Assembly: GCA_963807305.1 (NCBI GenBank)
Contig: CAWEBN010000001.1
Span: 1-64,000 of the forward strand
Origin: JAOPZW01 sp963807305
Lineage (GTDB): Bacteria; Actinomycetota; Thermoleophilia; Solirubrobacterales; Solirubrobacteraceae
Direction: 5' to 3'
Length of the DNA: 64,000 bases
In this document: positions 57,598 to 64,000 of the stretch, in pieces
Layout: each line of letters starts with the position of its first letter
How positions within the stretch are numbered: the stretch's first letter is position 1
Translations under genes and position numbers: made by a program
The notes under the pieces: generated by a model
The model's input: the letters and a program-made list of their open reading frames with translations, nothing else
Told to the model about the DNA's origin: nothing
Databases searched by the model: none

Positions 57598-57627
57598 GGC
57601 GCCGGCTTCCCCCACGAGCGGGCGACC

Positions 57628-58230
57628 TTACACGTCGCGCTCCGGCGAGAGCGCCGTCAGGCGGGCCGCCAGGGCGCGCCTGGGGAGCTCGGCGGCCTCC
57701 TCGAAGCGCGGGTCCTCGGGGTGCCCGGTCAGGTTCAGCTCGACGAGGCGAGCGGCGGCGGCGCACGCCGCCTCGGCCAGCAGCACGCCGACGACGGCGT
57801 CACCGTGGACGTGCAGGTTCCCGGTCTGCGCCGTCTCGGCGGCCAGCTCGGCGGTCTCCGCGGCGCCGCGGGCGATCGCCAGCGGGCTGTCCGTGGCCTC
57901 GGACATCGCCGCCTCGACACGCTGTGCGCGTCCGGGCTCGTCCGCGGGCAGCCGCAGCGCCTCGAGCACCGCGCCGTAGACGTGGAGCTCGCCCTCGGCC
58001 AGAGCGACCGCCTCGGCGCGCAGCTCGCCACCCCGTGCGCGCACCCGCGCCATCCGCTCGTGGCGGTCGGCGTACTCGCTGCGCGCCAGCGTGAACGCCG
58101 CGGTCATCTCGACGAGCCCCGCCGCCAGCGCGCAGGCCAATGCGCTCGACGAGCCGCCTCCCGGCGCCGCCGACTCGGCTGCGACCTGTTCGAGCAGCTC
58201 TCCCAGCGAGCGGTCGGCGAGCGCGGACAT
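57628..58230 (-). CDS. Cyclodeaminase/cyclohydrolase-family protein (FTCD C-terminal domain)
   Basis: 200 residues. All-helical FTCD_C domain (formiminotransferase-cyclodeaminase C-terminal part; stand-alone members such as FchA are methenyl-THF cyclohydrolases). Motifs: LGELLEQVAAESAAPGGGSSSALACALAAGLVEMTAAFTLAR at the start, with the folate-site GGGSSSAL, and a closing GNLHVHGDAVVGVLLAEAACAAAARLVELNL. It is the last gene of the glutamate-synthase-like operon on this strand. Its presence suggests that a C1 unit released by the operon's chemistry enters the folate pool (inference). Confidence 0.85.
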   Translation of the reverse strand: MSALADRSLGELLEQVAAESAAPGGGSSSALACALAAGLVEMTAAFTLARSEYADRHERMARVRARGGELRAEAVALAEGELHVYGAVLEALRLPADEPGRAQRVEAAMSEATDSPLAIARGAAETAELAAETAQTGNLHVHGDAVVGVLLAEAACAAAARLVELNLTGHPEDPRFEEAAELPRRALAARLTALSPERDV

Positions 58231-58297
58231 CGCCGGATTATCGCGCGCCGCGACCCGCGACCCGCGACCCGCCGCGCGAGCCGCGGGAGCCGCGCGG

Positions 58298-59608
58298 TCA
58301 GTCGTCCCTGGGCGGCCCCGGGATCCAGTTCGTGCCCGCGAGCGGGACGCGAGCCATCGCCGCCGCCTCAACGGTGAGGGCGACGAGGTCCTCGGGCTCG
58401 AGGTTCTGGACGTGCGACTTGCCGCACGCTCGGGCCAGGGTCTGGGTCTCGAGGACCATGGTGCGCAGGTAGTTGGCCAGCCGGCGGCCGCCGAGCTCGG
58501 GATCGAAGCGCGCAGACAGCTGGTCGTCCTGGGTAGAGATCCCGACGGGGTCACGACCCTCCTGCCAGTCGTCGTAGAAGCCGGGCTCGGTGCCGATGCG
58601 CTCGTACTCCGAGGCGAAGGCGGGGGAGTTGTCGCCCAGGGCGACGAGCGCCGCCACGCCGATCGAGACCGCGTCGGCCCCGAGCGCAAGCGCCTTGGCC
58701 ACGTCGGCGCCCGAGCGGATCCCGCCGGAGACGACGAGCTGGATCCGGCGGTGCATCCCGAGCTCCTGAAGCGCGTCCACCGCGAGGCGTACCGCCGGCA
58801 GCGTCGGGATCCCGACGTGCTCGATGAAGACGTCCTGCGTCGCCGCGGTCCCGCCCTGCATGCCGTCCAGGACGATGACGTCGGCCCCGGCCTTGACCGC
58901 GAGCGCGACGTCGAAGTAGGTCCGCGAGGCTCCGATCTTGATGAAGATCGGCTTCTCCCAGTCGGTGATCTCGCGCAGCTCCTCGATCTTGATCTGGAGG
59001 TCGTCGGGGCCGGTCCAGTCGGGGTGACGGCACGCGCTGCGCTGGTCGATGCCCGGCGGCAGGTCGCGCATCTCCGCGACGCGGTCGGAGATCTTCTGGC
59101 CGAGCAGGATCCCGCCACCGCCGGGCTTGGCGCCCTGCCCGATCACGATCTCGATGGCATCGGCGCGGCGCAGGTCGTCGGGGTTCATGCCGTAGCGCGA
59201 GGGCAGCAACTGGTAGACGAGCGTCTTGGACGCGGCGCGCTCCTCGGGCGTCATGCCGCCGTCGCCGGTCGTCGTGGAGGTTCCCATCGCGCTCGCGCCG
59301 CGACCCAGCGCCTCCTTGGCCGGCGCCGACAGGGCACCGAAGCTCATGCCGGCGATCGTGATCGGGATGTCGAGCTCGAGCGGGCGCTTGGCGTGGCGGT
59401 CGCCGAGCACGATGTTCGTATCGCAGCGCTCGCGATAGCCCTCGAGCGGATAGCGGGACACGCTCGCCCCCAGCAGCAAGAGGTCGTCGAAGTGGGGGAG
59501 GCGGCGCTTCGCGCCGAAGCCCCGGATGTCGTAGACGCCTTCCCGCGCCGCGCGCTGGATCTCGGCGATGACCTCGCGGCTGAAGAGCGCCGACTCGCGC
59601 AGGGCCAT
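58298..59608 (-). CDS. FMN-binding glutamate-synthase-like subunit (GlxD/MgsC-like)
   Basis: 436 residues from ATG 59608. Corresponds to the central GltB FMN/synthase domain. Motifs: ITIAGMSFGALSAPAKEALGRGASAMGTSTTTGDGGMTPEERA, IGQGAKPGGGGILLGQKI, IFIKIGASRTYFDVALAVKAGADVIVLDGMQGGTAA, VVSGGIRSGADVAKALALGADAVSIG. No 3Fe-4S cysteine cluster of classical GltB is seen. Three separate genes for amidotransferase, synthase and GXGXG domains occur in glxBCD and in mgsABC (N-methylglutamate synthase). The product could therefore be glutamate, N-methylglutamate or a related amine-glutamate conjugate. Confidence 0.88.
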   Translation of the reverse strand: MALRESALFSREVIAEIQRAAREGVYDIRGFGAKRRLPHFDDLLLLGASVSRYPLEGYRERCDTNIVLGDRHAKRPLELDIPITIAGMSFGALSAPAKEALGRGASAMGTSTTTGDGGMTPEERAASKTLVYQLLPSRYGMNPDDLRRADAIEIVIGQGAKPGGGGILLGQKISDRVAEMRDLPPGIDQRSACRHPDWTGPDDLQIKIEELREITDWEKPIFIKIGASRTYFDVALAVKAGADVIVLDGMQGGTAATQDVFIEHVGIPTLPAVRLAVDALQELGMHRRIQLVVSGGIRSGADVAKALALGADAVSIGVAALVALGDNSPAFASEYERIGTEPGFYDDWQEGRDPVGISTQDDQLSARFDPELGGRRLANYLRTMVLETQTLARACGKSHVQNLEPEDLVALTVEAAAMARVPLAGTNWIPGPPRDD

Positions 59609-59610
59609 CC

Positions 59611-60324
59611 TCAGAACTCTCCGGCGTCGTCGACCTTGAAGTTGTAGAGCTCGCGCGCCGATCCGAAGCGCCGGAAGCCTGCCGGATCGACGTCGTCGAC
59701 GCCCGCCCGCGCCAGCAGCGCCGACACCTCCGCCGCATGCTCGTCGCGCATCTCCTTCTCGATGCAGTCCGAGCCGAGCCCGGCCACCGCGCCGTTGACG
59801 TACAGCCGCGCCTCGTAGATCGAATCGCCCAGCGCCTCGCCGGCGTCCCCGCACACCAGCAGGCGCCCCTTCTGGGCCATGAAGGCGCTCATGTGACCGA
59901 CGGACCCACGCACGACGATGTCGACGCCCTTCATCGAGATGCCGCAGCGCGAGGCGGCGTCGCCGCGGATGACCAGCAGCCCCCCGCGGCCGGTCGCCCC
60001 GGCCGATTGGCTCGCGGTGCCCTCGACGACAACCGAGCCCGACATCATGTTCTCCGCCACCCCGACGCCGCAGTTGCCGTGCACGCGGACGACGGCGTGC
60101 TGGTTCATGCCGGCGCAGTAGTAGCCCACGTGGCCCTCGACGTCGACCTCCAACGGCGCATCGAGGCCGACCGCTATCGCGTGGCGCCCCCCGGGGTTGC
60201 TCACCCGCCAGGATCTCGGCGAGTCGGGCGCGTCGGCGGCGGCATGCAGGCGGGCATTGAGCTCGCGCAGCGGCGTCTGCTCGAGGTCGACGACCTCGAC
60301 GGCCGGCTCGGTTCCGGTCGCCAT
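59611..60324 (-). CDS. GXGXG-domain glutamate-synthase-like subunit (GlxC/MgsB-like)
   Basis: 237 residues from ATG 60324, sharing one base with the stop of the amidotransferase gene (TGATG). Right-handed beta helix of the GltB C-terminal GXGXG domain: VDVEGHVGYYCAGMNQHAVVRVHGNCGVGVAENMMSGSVVVEGTASQSAGATGRGGLLVIRGDAASRCGISMKGVDIVVRGSVGHM, with repeating Gly at strand turns. In classical GltB it is a structural connector; here it is its own subunit. Gene order amidotransferase, GXGXG, synthase matches glxBCD/mgsABC. Confidence 0.88.
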   Translation of the reverse strand: MATGTEPAVEVVDLEQTPLRELNARLHAAADAPDSPRSWRVSNPGGRHAIAVGLDAPLEVDVEGHVGYYCAGMNQHAVVRVHGNCGVGVAENMMSGSVVVEGTASQSAGATGRGGLLVIRGDAASRCGISMKGVDIVVRGSVGHMSAFMAQKGRLLVCGDAGEALGDSIYEARLYVNGAVAGLGSDCIEKEMRDEHAAEVSALLARAGVDDVDPAGFRRFGSARELYNFKVDDAGEF

Positions 60325-61229
60325 CAGACCAGCGCCCGCTCCCAGACGTAGAGCGTCGCCGGGGCGGGCTCCCACACGGTGGCGTCCTCGGCGCCCGGCA
60401 GGACCGCGATGGCCCGGTACTCGGACGCCATCGCCACCCAGTCGTCGGTCTCCGCGAGCACAGCCGGCTTGCAGGCGATGGGGTCCCGCAGGACCGCGAA
60501 CCCGTCCGCCGTACCGACCGCGAAGGTGAAGAAGCCGTCGAGGTCGCGCAGGCAGCCCTCGAGCGCCTCGCGCAGGTCGGCGCCCTCGCGCAGGCGCCAG
60601 GTCAGGTACCCGGCCGCCACCTCCGTGTCGTTGTCGGTCTGGAAGCTGACGCCTTCGCGCTGCAGCTCGCGGCGCAGGCGATTGTGGTTCGAGAGGGAGC
60701 CGTTGTGGACCAGGCACAGGTCGAGGCCGGTGGAGAAGGGGTGCGAGTGCTGCGTGGTGACGCGGCTCTCGGTGGCCATCCGCGTGTGGCCCAGCGCGTG
60801 GCTGGCCTGCACGTCATCGAGCGCGAAGCGACGCACGAAGTCGGAGGGCAGGCCGGCCTCCTTGAAGATCTCGATGGTCTCGCCGACGCTCATGATCCGC
60901 AGCTCGGGGTGGCGATCGCGCAGCCAGGCCTCCGCGCGCTCGGCGTCGGCGTCCACGACGAAGACCGCGTGGCTCGCGCGGACCTCGGGCTCGGGGTCGC
61001 CGCCGAAGGCGCCGGCCAGGCCGTCGCGCACCCGGCCCCACTCGTAGTGCGGGTCCGGGGAGAAGAGCGAGACCTTGCTCGCGCCCGCCGGTACGGGGTC
61101 GCGGTAGACGGCCACGCCCGCACTGTCGGGGCCGCGGTCGTTGAGCTGCGAGAGCATCGCGCCGAGGTGCTCGCCCAGGTGCTCGGCAACCCCCGGCGAT
61201 TTGGCGAAGAGGCCGGCAATTCCGCACAT
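60324..61229 (-). CDS. Class II glutamine amidotransferase subunit (GlxB/MgsA-like)
   Basis: 301 residues from ATG 61229, giving the required N-terminal nucleophile Cys2 (MCGIAGLF). Ntn-type glutaminase: LNDRGPDSAGVAVY, ALGHTRMATESRVTTQHSHPFS (Arg and His in the glutamine site), LCLVHNGSLSNHNRLRREL (Asn and Gly of the oxyanion hole), FQTDNDTEVAAGYLTWRL, and AMASEYRAIAVLPGAE. It would deliver ammonia to the FMN subunit or, as in MgsABC, support an amine-transfer reaction. A leaderless promoter is plausible: the ATG has no ribosome-binding site. Confidence 0.9.
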   Translation of the reverse strand: MCGIAGLFAKSPGVAEHLGEHLGAMLSQLNDRGPDSAGVAVYRDPVPAGASKVSLFSPDPHYEWGRVRDGLAGAFGGDPEPEVRASHAVFVVDADAERAEAWLRDRHPELRIMSVGETIEIFKEAGLPSDFVRRFALDDVQASHALGHTRMATESRVTTQHSHPFSTGLDLCLVHNGSLSNHNRLRRELQREGVSFQTDNDTEVAAGYLTWRLREGADLREALEGCLRDLDGFFTFAVGTADGFAVLRDPIACKPAVLAETDDWVAMASEYRAIAVLPGAEDATVWEPAPATLYVWERALV

Positions 61230-61236
61230 GGCGGCG

Positions 61237-61265
61237 ATTCTAGTGTCGCCCCCAACCACTGCCAG
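61237..61265 (-). promoter_or_regulatory. Candidate leaderless promoter with palindrome for the Glx/Mgs-like operon
   Basis: On the minus strand CTGGCA (61260-61265) and TAGAAT (61237-61242) are separated by 17 bp, and TAGAAT ends 7 bp before the ATG, so transcription would start at or near the start codon. The inverted repeat CCACTG-c-CAGTGG (61256-61268) overlaps the -35 position and could be a repressor or activator site. Confidence 0.4.
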
Positions 61266-61305
61266 TGGGTTCCAGCCCCACAATTTCAGGCGATGCTATG
61301 TGGGT

Positions 61306-62517
61306 TCAATCCACTTCGAGCAACCCGAGCCGTCGCGCGAGCCACGGCGCGGGAATGGCCTGGACGGCAAGCGTGACGATGATCGCGAGGGCCACGACGC
61401 TCGCCAGCAGATCCCCGTTGGGCACGGCCAGGGCGGCGAGCACGCCGACCAGGGCGGCGGGCACGACGCCGGTCTCGCGGGTCCAGCACACGAAGGCGAG
61501 CTCGGCGCGGCTCCAGCGGCTGCGCCGGTCGGGCAGGCAGCAGATGGCCACGGTGATGGGGCGCGCCACGAGCAGCAGGACGGCGACCACCGCGAGGGCC
61601 GGGAGGATCTCGGCCCCGAGCGCGTGGAAGGGCAGGTTCACGCCGACCAGCACGAAGACGAAGATCGTCACGATGTCCGCGAGGCTGCGCGTCGTGATGA
61701 TGAGGTCCCGGTTGTGCTCGTCGTGCATGGAGAGCCCGAGCATCTTCATGTTGCCGACGATCAGCCCCGCCAGGAACGCCCCGAGGTAGCCGCTGCCGCC
61801 GGCGAAGTCGAGGGACACGTAGGACATGGCGACGACGGCGAGCACGGCGATCGCCGCGGACTCGCGCCAGATCCCCGTGCGCCGGCTCGAGATGGCGGCC
61901 GAGAGCACGATGCCGGCCAGCACGCCGCCGGCGGTGCTGAGCGCCAGCTGGCCGACGAAGTCGCCGGCCGGCCCCGTGAGCGAGTTCTGACCGGAGACCA
62001 GCGCACCGGCGATGGCGAGCGCCAGCACCGCGCCCGTCGGGTCGTTGAAGGCCGATTCGGCCACCACGGTCTGGGCCACCTTGGCACGCAGCCGGGAGCC
62101 GATGAAGAGCGGGATGAGGATGGCCGGATCGGTGGGGGAGAGCACGGCGCCCATGAGCAGGCCCTGCTCGAACGGCAGGCCGAAGACGAGCGCGGCCGCG
62201 GCGCCGGTGATGACCGCGGTCACGATGACGCCGAGCACGGAGAGCAGACCGAGGCTCACCCACACCTTGCGCAGGATCTCGAGCGAGAGGTTCAGACCGC
62301 CGTAGAAGAGGATCGTCGAGACGCCGAGGGTGAACACGAGCTGGGCGGCGAGCGAGTCCAGCGGGACGTCGATGACGTCAAGGGCGGACGGGCCGAGCAG
62401 GGCCCCGAGGCCCAGCAGGAAGACGATCTCGGGGATGTGCAGCAGCGTCGCCAGCAGGCGGGCGAAGAGGCCGGCCACCAGCAGGAGGCTCAGGGTCAGG
62501 ATGACGTCGCGCGTCAT
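61306..62517 (-). CDS. Cation/proton antiporter (CPA family)
   Basis: 403 residues, about 12 TMs, ATG overlapping the upstream stop as ATGA. NhaP/CPA-type features: LLMGAVLSPTDPAILIPLF and VVAESAFNDPTGAVLALAIAG carry the ion-binding Asp residues of the unwound helices; FYGGLNLSLEILRKVW and FVFVLVGVNLPF are typical of the scaffold helices. No TrkA-N or other cytosolic regulatory domain is fused. Sodium or potassium/proton exchange is expected. It is coupled to a small membrane protein that may act as its sensor or subunit. Confidence 0.9.
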   Translation of the reverse strand: MTRDVILTLSLLLVAGLFARLLATLLHIPEIVFLLGLGALLGPSALDVIDVPLDSLAAQLVFTLGVSTILFYGGLNLSLEILRKVWVSLGLLSVLGVIVTAVITGAAAALVFGLPFEQGLLMGAVLSPTDPAILIPLFIGSRLRAKVAQTVVAESAFNDPTGAVLALAIAGALVSGQNSLTGPAGDFVGQLALSTAGGVLAGIVLSAAISSRRTGIWRESAAIAVLAVVAMSYVSLDFAGGSGYLGAFLAGLIVGNMKMLGLSMHDEHNRDLIITTRSLADIVTIFVFVLVGVNLPFHALGAEILPALAVVAVLLLVARPITVAICCLPDRRSRWSRAELAFVCWTRETGVVPAALVGVLAALAVPNGDLLASVVALAIIVTLAVQAIPAPWLARRLGLLEVD

Positions 62518-63161
62518 GACTCACGGCTGGCCTGTTGCTCCAGGGCCAGGCGGGCGATGTCCGATGCGGTGAGCAGGAGCAGCACGATCAGGACCCCGGC
62601 GCCCAGCCCGACGACCACGAGGCTCTTCTTGGCATCGGTCAGCCGCTGATCGAAGGCCCGCTCCGCCTCGTCGTTGCGGCGCTGCTCCTCCGCGGCGAGC
62701 TGGCTCGCGGCCGCTGCCATCGCCTCGAAGTTGCGGATCTCAGGCCCGAGGAAGATCCGCTTCACGCGGCGCTCCTGTCCCGCGAGCAGCGCGCGATAGG
62801 CGACTGCGTCCAGCGCCATGAACGCGTCGAACGACGTGTGCAGGCGTGCGAGGATCGCGCGCTCGCGCGGTTCCGTGAGCCGTCGATCGGCGACGGCCAG
62901 CAGCCGCCTGACGTTCTGCGCCGAGCGCTCGAACTGCGGCCGGCTCGCGCCGCTGTCGTAGCCGTAGGCCGTCTGCCAGCCGTTGACGTCCGTGACCGCG
63001 TACTTGATCTCGAGTGCGAGCGCCCGGCGGTCCGACCGGGCCGAGACCTCGTCGAAATGGTCGCTCAGCGACTGGAATGCCGCGAACGCCACGCCGATGG
63101 TGATCACGGGCCCGAGGATCGTCATCACGATGGCCGCGTAGAGCTTGGCGCGGATGGTCAC
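62514..63161 (-). CDS. Membrane protein with extracytoplasmic four-helix-bundle-like domain
   Basis: 215 residues from GTG 63161. TM1 at about 7-28 (LYAAIVMTILGPVITIGVAFAAF). A helical region of about 140 residues resembles the ligand-binding four-helix bundle of chemoreceptors and kinases (LALEIKYAVTDVNGWQTAYGYDSG, RRLLAVADRRLTEPRERAILARLHTSFDAFMALD). TM2 follows at about 182-200 (LVVVGLGAGVLIVLLLLTA) and a short tail without HAMP or kinase parts. It is a sensor module with no output, directly coupled (ATGA) to the antiporter gene; it may report on ionic or pH conditions to the transporter (inference). Confidence 0.8.
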   Translation of the reverse strand: MTIRAKLYAAIVMTILGPVITIGVAFAAFQSLSDHFDEVSARSDRRALALEIKYAVTDVNGWQTAYGYDSGASRPQFERSAQNVRRLLAVADRRLTEPRERAILARLHTSFDAFMALDAVAYRALLAGQERRVKRIFLGPEIRNFEAMAAAASQLAAEEQRRNDEAERAFDQRLTDAKKSLVVVGLGAGVLIVLLLLTASDIARLALEQQASRES

Positions 63162-63191
63162 GCGGCGAGTATCCTCGCGCCGGAGGTCGGC

Positions 63192-63419
63192 GTGCTGCTC
63201 TTCCTTCTCTTCGACTCCGTCCCGGACATCCTCTGGCTGTGCCTTCTGGGCCTGGTCTACCTGTCGTGGATCGAGGTCCGCCGGGAGCCCGATCTGCTCC
63301 CGCAGGCCAAGTTGTGGTGGTGCCTGCTCGTCTTCCTGACGAACATCCCCGGCTACGTGGCCCTCAGGATCTGGGTGGCGATTCGGCGCCGCCGGCGCGC
63401 CGAAGGCGCACGAGCTTGA
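63192..63419 (+). CDS. Small membrane protein
   Basis: 75 residues from GTG 63192 with GGAGG five bases upstream. Two hydrophobic segments, VLLFLLFDSVPDILWLCLLGLVYLSW and LWWCLLVFLTNIPGYVALRIWV, separated by a charged loop (IEVRREPDLLPQAK), and a strongly basic end RRRRRAEGARA. Resembles short actinobacterial membrane proteins of the PLD-nuclease-N type, which have no defined role. Its last 56 bp overlap the end of the convergent regulator gene. Confidence 0.6.
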   Translation: MLLFLLFDSVPDILWLCLLGLVYLSWIEVRREPDLLPQAKLWWCLLVFLTNIPGYVALRIWVAIRRRRRAEGARA

Positions 63420-64000
63420 CCGCGAGCTCGAGCGACAGCAGGTCCTCGGTCGCGAGGTCGAGCTCGGTGAGCTTCTGGATGCGCTCGAGCCGCTGGCGCA
63501 GCGTGTTGGCGTGGATGAAGAGCTTGCGCGCCGTGGTCGTCCCGACCCGCCGGTCGGCGAGGTACTGCTCGAGCGTCCCCAGCAGCTGCGTCTCGCGGCG
63601 CTCGTCGTAATCGAACAGGCGCTCCACGGCATCGCACAGCCGATCGTGCGGCGCCTCGTCGAGGGCGAGGTGCACGAGGTAGCGGTAGGCGCCCAGCTCG
63701 TCGTAGGCGAGCGCGCCGCCGCCGGGCGTGAGCGCCTGGGCGATGCTGCCGGCATCCTGGGCCTGGCGCAGGCTCTGCGGGGCGCCGTCGCCGCCGCGCC
63801 GCGCGTTGCTCATGCCGATGGCGACGCCCTCGCTCGCGCCCAGCTCGCGCAGGGCCGTGACATCGCCGGCCCGCGCGCCGGCCGGCAGCGGGAGCAGGGC
63901 GCGCAGCGCGTCGCGCCCCGCGTCCACGAGGGCGCCGGCCTCGAGCGTGCGCAGGCGCGTCTCGACGCGCTCGGCGATCTCGGGCCAGCTCCGCGCCGGC
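63364..64000 (-). CDS. PucR/CdaR-family transcriptional regulator (N-terminus beyond window)
   Basis: Open from the right edge; 211 visible residues plus stop. The C-terminal half is the PucR C-terminal HTH: YDERRETQLLGTLEQYLADRRVGTTTARKLFIHANTLRQRLERIQKLTELDLAT, where HANTLRQRLERI is the signature recognition helix. Before it lies the GGDEF-like/CdaR central region (SEGVAIGMSNARRGGDGAPQSLRQAQDA; LVHLALDEAPHDRLCDAVERLF). Such regulators control purine, sugar-acid, amine or proline catabolism. Its position suggests possible control of the nearby genes, but the missing N-terminus prevents a ligand guess. Confidence 0.88.
   Translation of the reverse strand, partial: PARSWPEIAERVETRLRTLEAGALVDAGRDALRALLPLPAGARAGDVTALRELGASEGVAIGMSNARRGGDGAPQSLRQAQDAGSIAQALTPGGGALAYDELGAYRYLVHLALDEAPHDRLCDAVERLFDYDERRETQLLGTLEQYLADRRVGTTTARKLFIHANTLRQRLERIQKLTELDLATEDLLSLELAVKLVRLRRAGGAESPPRS

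Overview
The window is very GC-rich chromosomal DNA with many GTG and some TTG starts, four-base start/stop overlaps and actinobacterial gene families. A fused SecDF, the yebC/ruvCAB/secDF neighbourhood, a DevS/DevR-like pair and DUF559 remnants together suggest a deep-branching actinobacterium, most likely Thermoleophilia/Solirubrobacterales. That placement is inference from gene content only. No rRNA, CRISPR array, transposase or phage structural gene was seen.

Layout. 1-1.1 kb: a frameshifted tyrosine integrase beside a tRNA with anticodon CAT, probably the edge of a decayed integrated element. 1.2-4.2 kb: a MetE-like enzyme and two secreted proteins. 4.2-11.6 kb: a SpoIIE-type phosphatase translationally coupled to an 1808-residue poly-HAMP hybrid histidine kinase. 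12-18.6 kb: a secreted propeller-like protein, an RpiR regulator, PdxS/PdxT (PLP synthesis) and the proline-catabolic pair PRODH/P5CDH. 18.8-25.6 kb: a DUF559/AbiEi-like pseudogene, an RpiB-family protein, five 53-bp repeats that form a chain of coupled mini-ORFs, a glycosyltransferase, a DevS/DevR-like two-component pair, an SDR, QueA and a secreted cupin. 25.6-31 kb: an MBL hydrolase, a RES/Xre toxin-antitoxin pair with a perfect palindromic operator candidate, phosphomannomutase, a diguanylate cyclase and an alpha/beta hydrolase.

31-45 kb is the yebC-ruvCAB-secDF chromosome core, interrupted by an MFS exporter, an Rv1264-like adenylate cyclase, a GGDEF/HD-GYP protein, two related membrane proteins, a RodZ-like protein and a zinc-ribbon/PAS protein. 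45-54.5 kb is looser accessory DNA: a methyltransferase, a divergent cyclase, a deacetylase, an amidohydrolase, an oxidoreductase and a ScyD/ScyE-like protein. It also holds three copies of a previously unnamed palindrome-bounded repeat; both complete copies are 234 bp. 54.5-64 kb: a GT-C glycosyltransferase with a methyltransferase-GT2 fusion, then an operon resembling GlxBCD/MgsABC (glutamate-synthase-like subunits) with a folate cyclodeaminase, a cation/proton antiporter coupled to a membrane helical-bundle protein, and a partial PucR-type regulator.

The most unusual signals are the 53-bp coupled mini-ORF array (20124-20388), the 234-bp repeat family (45.2, 46.9 and 54.3 kb), the invariant 276-bp periodicity of the poly-HAMP kinase, and the Glx/Mgs-like operon linked to a C1-folate enzyme.
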